A stretch of DNA of 64,000 bases from Eupeodes corollae (Eukaryota > Arthropoda > Insecta > Diptera > Syrphidae): positions 148,824,645 to 148,888,644 of the forward strand of contig NC_079147.1 in assembly GCF_945859685.1 (NCBI RefSeq). Reading direction: 5' to 3'. Made by a program: the position numbers and the translations under genes. The first letter of the stretch is position 1; every line of letters begins with the position of its first letter. Shown here piece after piece: positions 34,406 through 46,231 of the stretch. Below the pieces are notes generated by a model, which had not been told where the DNA came from, ran no database searches, and saw only the letters and a program-made list of their open reading frames with translations.

Positions 34406-36984
34406 AAATTAATTTGAGAGATATCAAGAAATTCCGTTGTACAAAGAATCTGTAACTCAGCTCGGTGTACGGTGTTGGCTGATTGCTCCCTGAGCCGGAG
34501 AACTCAAACTTGGCCATCAATGGTAGAATAGTCGACTTGGAAGGACGACCATGTACTCTATAAAAAGGGCCAACCTTCTCATCTTTGCTTTTAAAGAATT
34601 AAATAATGACGCTTTATTATTTACACTTGTTGCTCGAGGCTGTAATTTGCCACGATTGTTGTACAGTATAAAAAATAACTTAAAATTTATTAGTTTATTA
34701 TTTTATTCAGTTTGAAGTTATAATTTAATTTAGATTCAAATAGAGGAACTAAAAATTTCATTTTTCTCAACTTCCTTCTGTCGCAAATTCTTATTAATTA
34801 TTTAAGGCGCCACTTTTCATTTGAGGTTAGGTGATGTTTAAGTTGATTGGCTCTAAGCCGATTTTAATTTTAGTCGGCTCCCAAGTCGTGACAATGCTGC
34901 CAGGTTTGGCAACAACGATGATTTGTGTTTAGTGACTGATTAAAAGATATTTTTATAAAAATAAATAATTTGCCCGCCACGAGCTAACAAAATCAACCTA
35001 TAACAATTGGAACACCCTTCATGAGCGGTAACAAAAATTTGACTAGTTTTTAACCTTGTGGATGAAACTATTGTTTTTCCAGAATCTTTAGGCTTTCCGA
35101 AAATTTGCACATTGATTTCTAAGTCTACTTCAACAAAACTTGGGCTTTTCTTTTAAAATCCTCATTGTAACAAAAATCCACTTAGGCGCAAGTTTGTCAG
35201 GTTATTTTCTCAAAGGAAAATTGTTTTTAAATTTAAAGAAACCTTTTTAAAATGCTACGAACTTATTTTTGTTAATTGTCAGCTTTTTCATACAAAAAAT
35301 ATTCCCATTCGGATGGATGCATCTCAAAGTTACCGCAAAGAATTCATTCAAATTTATTTAAACCAAAATCAACTTAAGCGAAATAATTAATCTGATTTTC
35401 CTTTTCTTGGAAATAAATATTTTACCATTTGTTTTCTTTTTCAATAATAAAGACACATAAAGGAATCAGGTCTCAATTCACCCCTAAAACAAACTTGATT
35501 TGTATAACACAGTATACCTATCCGGAAAGTCTGGAAGTGTAAGGAGACAACAATGTAAATACAAACCAGATGATACATACTTTTGCCAAAGGAAATGCCG
35601 GAAACCAGCTTTTTTTCGATCACAGAATGAGTACATCAGTGCGATTTGTGTATACAGTAAGTTGTAGGAAGTTGGTAGACTTGACTGCTATAAGCAATAA
35701 GCATCCTGATCCCTCTTCTATATATATCCTTCTTTCCACCAAAGTGATGAGCATAATTAATTTTCTGTTTTGTGAATCGAATTAAAGGTAAACAAGACGC
35801 TTAAACCTGGAATTATATGATATCCCCACGCAGACTATTACCATAACCCTTAGCTACACAGGTAACGCTGAGGGGGTTAAGGAATTCTAATTCTAATTCC
35901 AAGATTTCAGAACCCAGGAAGTTTGATTAATACAATTCAAATTGGTATAAGAACATTGCAAACAGATCTAAGTTTTTGGATGTGTTAAATACGAATAAGG
36001 AAGCATGAGATTATTTTTATGATTCGTAGTAAAATATAATTACGCGATATTATACTTTTTGGTAGATATGAAGGTGTGGACAATCCTTTGAAGAAGGAAG
36101 AATCAAAAAAAGAATTATGATCTGAATACCTTTTGCCTTTAGCTAGTGGCAAAAACAAACATTATTTTAATTATTTTGTCTCGCTTATCTAAATAGCTTT
36201 ACCACTGACGCGTCAAGCGACGCCTTATTTGTTGAGAACAGAGAATGTTTGACATGACGCACGAGGAAATGATGGCAGTCTCCTTTAAGTGTGTGTCTGT
36301 AAGGAGAACAGTTAATGTCTACTCTGGCTTAATGGGTGAATTAAATTTCTATGACAGTTATTATCATATTTTAATAGCGACATTTATTTAAATTGTGGCA
36401 ATTCTGAAATTTTCAGGTCCTGGGATAAAAGCAAAAAAAGCTAATTTGAAGACAAATTAAAATATGAACAGATGGAAAAAGTTGTTTATTACTGAAATTA
36501 ATTTTGTTAAAAACATATTATTTAATTAAAGTCACAGCAAACTTTTATGAACTTTTTTGTTTTTTGTTCAATATTCTGAAATAAGCGTTAAGATTTAAAT
36601 ATCTTCGAAAAAGAAGGACTACAGAACAACAAACAAAGCTGAAGAGATGGTTATTTTTTTTGAACTTTCTAATTTCAGGAACTACTGGTCCAATTTGAAA
36701 AATTCCTTTGGTGTAAGATAGCTCAATTATTGAAAAACTAAAAGCTATATTATTTCGCTAAGACTAAAACGAGCGAAGAATATTTCAAAATAGGGGACTT
36801 TTCCCCTTTTGAAAGCTTTTACTTCCTGCGATGTAAGAACGATAAGGGTTTTGATAGAATAATGCACAGGGTTATCAATATTGCGGTCTTAAAAGTATAG
36901 GTACGTAAATAAAACACATATGAAATATTTTTTGTCATGATTTTTCTTTTTTCTTATAAAGTTTGCACCTTGACATTATGTGTG
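34406..36984. other. No gene recognised
   Basis: Mostly AT-rich. The stretch 34440-34600 is less AT-rich and has a TATA-like TATAAAAAG at about 34560; it could be a promoter or a decayed LTR, but no partner or gene is visible. Small frames at 35441-35785 on both strands have no recognisable domain. Confidence 0.4.
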
Positions 36985-37156
36985 AAACACTACATCATTT
37001 AAATGACCACCATGGTAACATTCGATATATCGTCACTTTCGAAGTCCAATCCCACATCCCAACCAAAATGCGCCCAAACAGTGACTTTTTGTGGGTGTAA
37101 TGGACTCTCTTCAATAACTAGACGATTCTCAGAAGCCCAAATACAATACAAATTTT
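36985..37156 (-). pseudogene. Mariner-like transposase fragment
   Basis: Minus-strand remnant reading YCIWASENRLVIEESPLHPQ, then KVTVWAHFGWDVG and FESDDISNVTMV without a stop for about 55 codons. This is the segment after the first catalytic Asp of insect mariner-like transposases (ENP.....PLHPQKVTVWC). It abuts a PAL repeat on its upstream side. The copy at 58903-59250 overlaps it in content. Confidence 0.75.
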
Positions 37157-37562
37157 TGGTTAACCCTAAATATCACATGAACAAAAAATGCTAGAGACTT
37201 GAATTAAATTGTATATAATATATTGTAACGTGATACCATACAAGTATATTTAAAAAAATCCAATTTTTTTTATAAATCAAAAAAAAAACGGAAAAAAAAT
37301 TTGTCACCTCGAAAATTTTACAAATACAAAATTATCTTATCTCTAAAACATATTTGTGCAACGAAAAATAACGTTTTTTTTGTATACAAAATAAAAACCT
37401 AAAAAAACATTACTCAAAGTTGGAAAAAATTGAATTTCGACTCAAATGTCTTTTCAACTAATTTTAACTAATAAGAAAAATTGATTTTAACATTCTGAGA
37501 ATTTTGAGAAAAATCGAATTGATAGTTTTTTTTACAAAAAATAAAAACCTAATCAAAAAAAT
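37157..37562 (+). repeat. PAL repeat copy 6, left part
   Basis: Begins at 'GTTAACCCTAAATATCAC', the same block that precedes the array in copy 2 (29813), then 'AGAGACTTGAATTAAATTGT' and the AT-rich array. It is interrupted at 37562 by the RTE-like LINE copy B and resumes at 40696. Confidence 0.75.
37551..37562 (+). repeat. Target-site duplication, left, of LINE copy B
   Basis: AATCAAAAAAAT, identical to 40696-40707. Confidence 0.85.
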
Positions 37563-38079
37563 GATGTTCAAATGTGCATTCAAGAGGACACAAGCGTCCA
37601 CAGGTTTTTATCAAAACCAACCACCGTCTATCAACTCCTACTCTTACCTCCCCGCGGTGAACATCGGGTGCCTAGTAATTCAACTGGAGATTGGGTTCCA
37701 ACCCCAGTGGAAAGTTGTTGGGGCAGCAAACGAGAGAGGTGGAGAGAGGTGTTTCCACTAAGGCACCGCTCCTTATCCAGACGGCAGCGGGCAAATTCTC
37801 GAGATGGAATCAACGGTGGCGTCTACAGTTCCAGTAAGGTTGAATTACTTAGTGAACATCATATAGGGCTTCTTCGACATATTCGGAGCCCAGGCCTGTA
37901 AGGAGCGGTTTTATCCGGCTCCCCTTCCTTGGAGTTATACTAAGGATCTGGCCCTCCAGGTTGGAGGTTGTGCCGTCGTTGTGACTTCCTGGCCACGTAA
38001 AAGCTTACATCGTTGCGAAGCACCAACAAGCCTCGGATACGGACGGATTTACTGTTGACAACCTTCGCAAACGAATTGA

Positions 38080-38830
38080 GGACAACGAACTTCGGATATG
38101 CACGTGGAATGTTAGGTCCCTTAACAGACAACGTGCGGCCGAAGAATAAGCGGAGGCCCTAGACCGCTATCCACCATCCAGGAAATACGATGGGATGGGC
38201 CGGGCAAAAAGAGAATGAAAAACTGTGATATCTACTATGGTGACTGCTACCACGAAAACCAACAGCGCTTATTTGGATGCGGCTTCGTCATTGGAGCCAG
38301 GCTTAGGCAACAAGTCTTAAGCTATAGGTGCATCAATGAGCGCCTCATGACCATACGCATCAAGGCTAAATTCGGCAACATTAGCCTGATAGCGCGCACG
38401 CCCCCACAAAAAAGAAAGACGACATAACCAAAGATATGTTCTTCGAGCTCTTAGACAAAACATATGAGCAGTGCCCTAGCTACGATATTAAAATAGTCCT
38501 GGGCGATTTGAATACCAAGCTAGGAAGGCAAGACATTTTTGGTTGAATAATCGGGAAGAACAGCCTGCACGACAATACTTCCGAAAACGGATTCAGGCTC
38601 ATAGATTTTGCTGCGGAGCGAAACGTCATGGTAGCCAGTACGCGTTTTCCACACCTCAACATCCACAAAGGAACTTGGACTTCTCCAGATCAATCTACCG
38701 TCAACCAGATTGACCATATTGCGATCGACGCCAGACACGCTTCCAGCATTATGGATGTACGAATTTTCCGAGGAGCTAACATCGACCCGGACCACTACCT
38801 CGCCACCAACAAGGAGCCCCTGGTTTTATG
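38080..38830 (+). pseudogene. APE-type endonuclease of copy B
   Basis: Endonuclease that would nick target DNA to prime reverse transcription. It begins NELRICTWNVRSLNRQ near 38088 with a stop soon after. MKNCDIYYGDCYHENQQ lies near 38213, the GDLNTKLGRQDIFG block near 38502 (family GDFN), IHKGTWTSPDQSTVNQIDHI near 38660, and DPDHYL near 38787, where the family has SDH. These segments are in at least three frames, so no functional protein is encoded. The matching domain in copy C (57903-58649) is a single open frame and preserves SDH. Confidence 0.8.
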
Positions 38831-39862
38831 AGGAATGTCGGCAGGCAAATGCAGCCAAACAACGGGCACGTAAAGCGGCGCTGCATAAAAGGACGAGAGC
38901 TGCTCGTGAGCTCTATGAGCAGAAGAGTCGAGATAAACGCCGACTTCTCAGAAGGAAAAAGAGCATGAGAACCGTGTGGTCGAAGATGTCGAGAGGTATA
39001 AAAGCAGGAATGAAATTCGAAAGTTTTATGAACAGGTGAAACGAAATTCACAGGTACATAAACCTAGAACCGAAGGCTGCAAAGACGAAAGTGGAAACAT
39101 CATAGTGGAACCGCAGTCAATGCTGAGGATATGGAAGGACCACTTCTGCAGACTGTATAATAGCGACGAAAAACTGAATTCCGCTGTCAGACAGGATGAT
39201 CCATTCAATATAGACAACGAAAGCCGCAACAATCCCGTCCTCCCGACTTAGACGAAGTAAAGATTGCCATATCTAAGTTGAAGTCTAATAAAGCCGCTGG
39301 AGCGGATGGCTTGAATGCCAAGCTCTTTAAAGCAGCTGGAGATAAGTTGGTTAATAGCAATCACCTGTAAGATATGGTCGGAAGAAAGCATGCACTATTA
39401 ATGGAACCTCAGTTTTGTTTGCCCGATCCTGAGAAAAGGAGACCCTCTAAACTGCATCAACTATAGAGGAATCAGTCTACTTAACATCGCCTACAAAATT
39501 TTCTCTGCCGTAATATGTGAACGTCTAAGGCCCATCGTCAACAACCTGATAGGTCCTTATCAGTGTGGTTTTAGACCAGGAAAGTCCACAGTTGATCAAA
39601 TATTCACATTAAGGCAGATCCTGGAAAAAACCCAAGAACACCAAATCGACACCTACCATCATTTCATCAATTTCAAGGCCGCATATGACAGCATCTACAT
39701 GGACGAGCTGTGCCATGTCTTGTTTTAGCATCCGTTTGTGCAGGATGACCATGAAGAATTTTACGCTGCTCCATAAAGGTTAGAAACAACTTAACAGAAA
39801 CTTTCGATGTTAAAAAAGGTTTAAGACAAGGTGATCCGCTGTCATGTGATTTTTTTAACATC

Positions 39863-40453
39863 GTGCTTGAAAAAATAGTCCAGAGCTCACACCTCAACAC
39901 TAGAGCCACTTTCTTGCAAAAGTCTCTATTGCTAGCATATGCTGAAGACATTGACATAATCGCAAGAACTCAGCGTGATGTCAATTGGGCTTTTGTGAGT
40001 ATTGAGGCAGAGGCGGCAAAAATGAGTTTAACGGTTAATGAGGGCAAAACAAAGTACATGCTGTCGTCAAGAAAGGACGTACAACACCGACGTCTTGGTC
40101 AAAACGTCACCATCGACAGACGTTACTTTGAGGTAGTCAAGGACTTCGTCTTCCTAGGCTCCGCTGTAAACGCAGAAAACAAAACCAGCGCTGAGATCAA
40201 ACGCAGAATAACTCTTGCTAACCGCTGTTTCTTTGGACTAAGAAAGCAATTGAGTGGTAAAGTCCTCTCTCGAGGGACCAAAGTGTTGCTATATACGACC
40301 CTTATCATCCCCGTCCTGCTATACGGTGCAGAAGCATGGACCATGACAAAAGCGGATGAAAGCACCTTGGGTCGCTTCGAGAGAAAAGTTCTTCGTGTGA
40401 TCTACGGTCCCGTATGCATCGAAGGGGAGTGGAGGAGAAGATGGAACTGGTAA
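39863..40453 (+). pseudogene. Reverse transcriptase C-terminal part of copy B
   Basis: 196-residue frame. LAYAEDIDIIAR at about 29-40 is the active-site block: the usual YADD is YAED, so a catalytic Asp is replaced by Glu. It continues with MSLTVNEGKTKYM, RRLGQNVTI, VVKDFVFLGSAVN, ITLANRCFFGLRKQL and YGAEAWTMTKADE. A frameshift at 40440 separates the last part (40414-40668, RLRWLVHVVRME, GRPRTRWREQVEGD), which is typical of this family's C-terminus. Upstream, the fingers and palm at 39240-39860 are split by several frameshifts and a small deletion near 39720. Confidence 0.85.
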
Positions 40454-40695
40454 AAGTCCAACGACTAAGATGGCTGGTTCACGTAGTGCGCATGGAAACC
40501 AATGCTCCGGCCCAGAAAGTCTTCGAATCCACACCCACAGGACAGCGCAGTAGAGGAAGACCGCGGACTAGGTGGCGCGAACAAGTGGAAGGTGACCTTA
40601 CTCAACTTGGAGCGAGAAACTGGAGACATCTAGCTAGGGACCGAGCTAGATGGAGAAGACAGGACTGAAGCACCACCTTAAGCAAGTAAGTAAGT

Positions 40696-41605
40696 AATCA
40701 AAAAAATTGTTAAAAGTTGGTAAAAATTCATTTTCGACTCAATTATCTTTTTAAAACCTTGAAATATTCGCTTGAAACTTCTTTAATCAAAAGTTGGTAG
40801 AAATTGATTTCTACTCAAATATCGTTTAAAAATTTGAGATTATGGATTTAAATAATTTTCACTTTTAAGAAATATAGTTTCCAACATACAGAAGAATTTT
40901 GAGAAAAATCGAATTGACATTTTTTTTAATAAAAAGATAAACAAGAAAATTAATAAAAGTTGGAAAAATTGATTTTCGACGCAAATATCTTTTTAAAACT
41001 TTGAGATATTTTTTTTAAACTACTTTATATTTTTAAAAATATTGTTGGCAACAGTCGACAAATTTTGAGAAAAATCAAATTGACAGTTTTAAAAAAAATT
41101 AAAAAACCTGACAAAAAACTAAACTAAATCTTGGCAAACATATACTTTCGACCAAAATAGCTTTTCAAAAATTAAAAATAATGTCTTCAAACTTTTTATT
41201 TCACAGAAAATATTATTTGCAATATTTAGTAGTCTTTTTTAAAGATACAAAAGTCCGTTTTTTCAAGAAAAATAAAATCTACAAAAAATAGCACTTAAAT
41301 TGGGTAAAAATTGATTTTCGGTTCTTGATATCTTTTAAATTAATTTCATTCATCCAATTTGTAAAAATCTAAGAAATGCTACTGTAATTGGTTAAAATTT
41401 TGTTTTCGACTACAAATCTTTTTAACAAAAGTAGATTTTCAAACTAAACTTTTTCCTTATATGAAAAATATTGTTGTTAATTTAAAATTTTTTTAAGAAT
41501 AATTCAACTAACAACTTTTTTAACCCAACCCAACAAACTTTTAAGCAAAGAAAAATCGACAGAATGGATCAGTGTGGGTCGCATCCCAGCCTCTTTTTTG
41601 TTTTG
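40696..41605 (+). repeat. PAL repeat copy 6, right part
   Basis: Resumes at 'GTTGGTAAAAATTCATTTTC', in register with the left part, and ends with 'GTGTGGGTCGCATCCCAGCC' near 41573-41592, the well-preserved GC-rich terminal motif, followed by a T-run. Its first 12 bases (40696-40707) are the right target-site duplication of LINE copy B. Confidence 0.8.
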
Positions 41606-42984
41606 TTTCATCAATCACCTTCAATTCTAAGATTTTACAAAGAAAAATGTATTGAGGTCGGAAAAATTAAGGGAAACCTACTAATTTGTTTATGTTCCCT
41701 TTATTCGTTTAATTAAAAAACGTAGCTTGATGTTCTTAAAAAACTCCCACAAATTGTCCCTTTTGTTTACTATAACGTAACTTATTTGACAAAAAAATCG
41801 GAAAGATGTCCATTCACTATATGCTTAAAAAAAGAACAACCTTCTTAACTGCCCTAGAATAAACTAACTTAATTAAATGCACTTAAATAGTTTTTGCTTT
41901 TTGTCCCAGATTTAATTTTTAAGTTTTTTTTTATTTTCAAGGTAGAAAAAAAAAACAATGTAACTTAATTTCACATTTAAATGGAACACTTTCAACACTC
42001 CGCAGCTACGCAAAAGAAATATTATCAAGTTCACAAAAACGTCAGTAGGTAAGTTAAAGGCAGGTACCTATCTACCTTTCGTCGTCCATTTTTACTTCAC
42101 AGTTGTTAAGCTCTGCTATGTGAGCATCCCAGTGAACTATGTATGTATAGTACAAACTTTACAGTTTAAACAATTAATTTTATCCTTCTGTTGCTATAGG
42201 ACATAGGTTGGTAGGTACCAGGTACCTGCGAGTTTCCTGCTGCACACGCACATAAAAACAAAATTCTATACATTGCATTTAAAGATATATACCCATACTA
42301 CATACAATACTCCAATGCTCAAATGCTTCTTCTTATATATATATTTTTTTTGCTTACCCCTAATTACCTCCTCTCGTGCAACTCATGAAAATGTAAAACT
42401 TACCCTCAGGGTAAATTATAATGTTCCTCGTTCGTCAGAGTTTTTCCAAGCTAAAGCTCCTCCTTGTGATCGTCGCTTGTTGTCGTAGTCGTCGCGTTTT
42501 ATACGCTGCTATACACGCAGACATATAGTCAAGCCCCCTGTTTATGCAAATTTTAATGAGTTCCAGAAATTTTCTTCTCACTTTTTCCAAAAAAATTAAT
42601 ATAAGAAGCATAACTTGCTTTAAGAAGAAATGATTGTGATGTTAGATACAAATATCCGTGGAGTGTAGCCTACACTCTGAGACATTGCTTTAAACACTAG
42701 TTATGAATATTTTTGTTAAATTAACCTGTTGAACTTTTAATACTCGTTTAAAAACGTACGAGTAAGGGTCTAAGTTAATATTTCTACAATAAGGTAATAC
42801 GGTCTAAGATCCCATACAGAATAACTTATATACTTTTCGTTATGTTGCTAATCTACGAAATATCTTTTTTTCAGTCCATAATAATTTTAATAGATTTATA
42901 ACCACAGTGTTTAAGGTTCACGGTGTTCCGTAGATTTATTGCTTACACGTAACTTTGACAACTAGCATTATTTTTTTTTCACAA
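41606..42984. other. No gene recognised
   Basis: Mixed-composition DNA without element signatures, possibly low-copy. 'GGTACCAGGTACC' at about 42215 and 'CAGGTACCTATC' at about 42062 are short related words of unknown meaning. Confidence 0.4.
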
Positions 42985-43195
42985 CAATGATGTGATGTTT
43001 ATTGCGTAGAACTGTCAATCTAGGAACTTAGGTTCAATCCTTGCCTGTGCTACTTAAAGGTTTTTCGCAGGTATTGAATATTGCGTTGAATTGACAAATC
43101 CTCCAAGAGTCTATTCTTGAAATAAATAGCAAACAGGAATGTTTGGGAGTTATAAGACATTAGGCCTAAGTTCTTTAGGGACTGTTGCGCCATGT
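42985..43195 (+). mobile_element. tRNA-like SINE, copy S3 (deleted)
   Basis: Head 'GATGTGATGTTTATTGCG', box B-like 'GGTTCAATCC', tail 'GGGACTGTTGCGCCATGTTG'. About 100 bases of the body, including the GGATTCGGC segment, are missing, so it is a shortened copy. Confidence 0.75.
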
Positions 43196-43199
43196 TGCG

Positions 43200-43606
43200 A
43201 AATGCATTGTCTCAGTCTCAAATCTCATTATTTTGAGCTTTTCCTAGCTTTCGTATTCAAAATTGTTTTGAGACAAATCTCGCAAAAATGAGATCGATCT
43301 CATTTTATAGATCTATCTCATTTGAGATGTTTCCGTATGCAGAAAAAAAGCTGTGTCTCATTCAAATGAGCCAAAGCTCGTAAAATGTTGAGACTGAAAA
43401 TTAGTTGTCTCAGGAATAACAATGGCTGAGTACATGAATATTTTTCCTCCTGTTGAGTCAACAGGAAATTATAAAATGCTTCATAGGTTTACCCAAACTC
43501 AAATTGAGGCCTTAAAAGAATATTTTTTCAAAGTAGTGATAATTTTCGGGGTGGTCGTTTATCTAATAAAACCAGAATGATGGTTTTTCTACGATTCATA
43601 GAAACT
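43200..43606 (+). pseudogene. Possible PIF/Harbinger transposase N-terminal fragment
   Basis: A leader full of CTCATTT/AAATGAG words (43205-43415) precedes an ATG at 43422 opening MAEYMNIFPPVESTGNYKML and QTQIEALKEYFFK; after a one-base shift the text reads SSDNFRGGRLSNKTRMMVFLRFI. That block resembles the start of Harbinger-type (HARBI1-like) nucleases, where a short N-terminal helix region precedes '..LSxxTKxxxFLRFI'. The rest is cut off by the LINE starting at 43607. I recognise the pattern only loosely; another transposase family is possible. Confidence 0.35.
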
Positions 43607-43856
43607 TTTCAACCGGGCCAAAGCTGCAAGACTAGCCTCTCATTGGGTCTCCTACAAAGAATCCCTAAGAATCTACAAGAAGGCACTAAGGAAATCCAAG
43701 CGATCTTCTTGGCGATCCTTTTGTGGCATGATAGAAGAAACTTCTGAAGCCTCTAGGTTACGGAAAATTCTTTCAACTAATCCAGCTATGCCAAGCTGCT
43801 TGAAAAATACAGACGGCTCCTGGACAAATTGAAGTAATGAATCGCTGAGCTCACTA

Positions 43857-44285
43857 TTGGACACTCACTTTCCTGGTAGTTCTCTTACCGAAACTTGCAA
43901 CAGCTTTACACGTTCAAGTTCAAATACAACATATCCACAAGGTCTGATCACAAAGGAAAAGCTAAAATGCGCTCTCAACAGCTTCAAACCATTTAAAGCT
44001 ACAGGACCAGATGGAATAATACCAGCCGAATTACAAAAGACTTCTGATATAATTGCACCAACCCTTGAGGCAATTTTTACCAACTGTCTTTACCTGGTCC
44101 ATGTTCCCTCGGCATGGAGAGAAGTTAAAGTTGTTTTTATACCCAAAGCAGGTAAATGCTCCCAAGTCAATCCTAAAGATCTACGACCTATAAGTCTATC
44201 ATCATTCCTTCTTAAGACCCTGGAAAGATTGATTGATATCCATTTAAGGGCACGTATCGATACAAGACTTCTGTCTTCGTCTTAA
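43857..44285 (+). pseudogene. Reverse transcriptase fingers (LOA/I-like)
   Basis: 142-residue frame with ATGPDGIIPAELQK (47-60), WREVKVVFIPKAGKC, PKDLRPISLSSFLLKTLERL and the end of the fingers at LLSSS followed by a stop, where HAY.KGKSVETT continues in the same frame. The catalytic block that follows reads ILEI then a stop then GAFNNVD near 44390, where the family has LDIEGAFNN, so the first catalytic Asp is lost. Confidence 0.8.
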
Positions 44286-44411
44286 CATGCCTACTGTAAG
44301 GGTAAATCGGTGGAAACAACGTTACACACTTTAGTACGCATCGAATATTCCCTCCATCATAAAGAGTTCACTATGGTTGCTATCCTTGAAATCTAAGGTG
44401 CCTTCAACAAC

Positions 44412-45005
44412 GTGGACACATCTGCAATCACATCTGCGATGACATCTCTAAAGGTAGAGAGTTCGCTTCGGGAGTTAATTCATTTAAGGCTTACTAGCAG
44501 TATAATTAACTCAAAATTGGGCAATTCTTCTAATAGACGATTTGTTAGTAGAGGGACACCGCAAGGTGGTGTTCTATCCCCTCTCCTTTGGAACCTAGTG
44601 GTGAATGAAATCCTAACTAGTCTGGATGCGGAGGGTTTCAGAGTGGACGACGTTGCTATAGCAGTTTCAGGAAAACATCTTAATATCCTAAAAGAACTCT
44701 TACAAAATGCCTTGGACAAACTAATACTTTGGGCTAATTGGTGTGAACTGGGTCTTAACCCACACAAAACCGATCTGGTCTTATTTTCGAGGAGATACAA
44801 AATTCCATTTGTCAACCCTCCTTATATTAAAGTAATCCAATTAAAATTCTCAGACGAGGCTAAATACTTGTCTGGTCTTGTCTTAGACAAAAAACTAAAT
44901 TTGAAACGTAACGTACAGGAAGGAGTCAAAAAAGCTACTGTAGCTCTCTTTTCTTGCAAAAACGCTATTGGTAATAATTGGAATTTGGTTTACAACCCAG
45001 AATGA
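44412..45005 (+). pseudogene. Reverse transcriptase palm and thumb (LOA/I-like)
   Basis: 197-residue frame. RGTPQGGVLSPLLW at 47-60 is intact. The active-site block reads FRVDDVAIAVSG (76-87), where relatives have VAYADDVAI, so a few residues including the Tyr are missing although the Asp pair remains. GLNPHKTDLVLFSRRYKIP and EAKYLSGLVLDKKLN (thumb) follow. The frame ends near NLVYNPE by frameshift. Confidence 0.8.
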
Positions 45006-45414
45006 GGCATTGGCTATACACATCGGTAATCAGATAGATTTTAACGTACGGTGTGGCAGTATGGTGGACAGCTTTAGAGAAAGGTATAAACAGGGATAAG
45101 CTAAATAAAGTCCAACGTTCAGCCTGCCTATGTATAAGCGGATCGCTTCGCACGACCCCGTCTGCGGCAGTGGAGACCTTGCTCTACCTTACACCTCTTG
45201 ACATATTTAGCAAACAAATAGCTGCTTTGCTATTCGCTTCAAAGCTTCGTCGCAGTGGACTAACAACAACATTGGCCACTCCGTAATTCTAAGGTACTTA
45301 GAATCAATTCCACAGCACACAGACTACACCATCCCCCAACTACAATTCGACAGAAACTGCCAGATTTCTATAAATACCAGATCTTTTTATTAGGATGAGT
45401 CAATCCATTTTAAC

Positions 45415-46231
45415 ACAGATGGGTCAAAAACAAAAGAAGGGGTTGGTGGAGGTGTGTACTCGGAACGACTGAAATTAAGTCTCTCATTCCGCCTTCCCAA
45501 TCATTGTAGCGTGTTCCAGGTGGAACTTTTGGCGATTAAGGAAGTCTTGTCTTGGCTCAAAGAAAACGTGACATCAACATCTGATATCAGTATTTTCTCT
45601 GATAGCCAGGCTGCTATCAAATCTCTGGACTCTGTCTCTACAAACTCTATAACAGCCCATAACTGTCGATCATCTCTAATGGAGATGGCGCAACAGTTTA
45701 ATATTCACCTTTGCTGGGTGCCGGGCCATAGAGACATTCCAGGTAACTATAAGGCAGATGAACTCGCCAGGTACAGTACAGCCCAAGCTACCACGTTTGG
45801 CAAGTACTGGCATATCAATCGCTACTAGTATTCTGCTGCTAATGCAAGACGCTGTGAGGAGGGCAGGCACCAGGTGGACCAACATCACCACTTGTCAAGC
45901 CACAAAAAACATCTGGCCAACGCTGGATTTAAAACGTTCAAGGTGCTTGCTCTCTCTAAGCAGATCGCATATAAGCTCGATAATAGGTGTCATAACCGGA
46001 CATTGTCTAATAGGAAAGCACGCCACGAGACTAGGCGTATTCTCAAATGACTTTTGCAGAAGCTGTATGGACGAGGAAGAGGAAGAAACAGTTCTTCATC
46101 TTCTCTCCACATGCCCTGCTCTAGCTCGAAAACGCAAGAATTACCTAGGAGAATTCTTCTTTAACGATCGAAATGATCTAAATCATATCAGTATAATCAG
46201 CACACCATTGATTCCCCTAAAAGGCAGTTAG
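45415..46231 (+). pseudogene. RNase H and C-terminal segment (LOA/I-like)
   Basis: The RNase H that removes RNA from RNA-DNA hybrids is almost complete: NTDGSK near 45418 (Asp), FQVELLAIKE near 45518 (Glu), IFSDSQAAIKS near 45595 (Asp), WVPGHRDIPGNYKADELAR near 45716-45770 (His, Asp). All four expected acidic residues and the His are visible in one frame. After about 45790 the frame changes and the C-terminal GHCLIGKHATRLG and CPALARKRKN segment is read at 45758-46231. Confidence 0.8.

Larger units (their letters stand above)
37563..40695 (+). mobile_element. RTE-like LINE copy B, full-length insertion
   Basis: A complete-length but mutated LINE. It has a GC-rich 5' leader (37563-38080), an APE-type endonuclease (38080-38830; starts ELRICTWNVRSL), a linker, reverse transcriptase (39240-40100), a C-terminal region (to 40668) and a short 3' tail AAGCAAGTAAGTAAGT. 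It is bounded by identical 12-bp direct repeats (37551-37562, 40696-40707), and the PAL repeat is continuous across the empty site. The tail of short tandem repeats instead of poly(A) fits RTE-type elements. Many frameshifts, and the active-site YADD reads YAED. Copies A and C are partial relatives. Confidence 0.9.

Noticed and set aside
43422..43575. Homeodomain-like host gene from the QTQIEALKEYFFK text
   Set aside because: The short resemblance to homeodomain helix 1 is not followed by the required WFQNRR-type helix; a transposase fragment fits better, though weakly.
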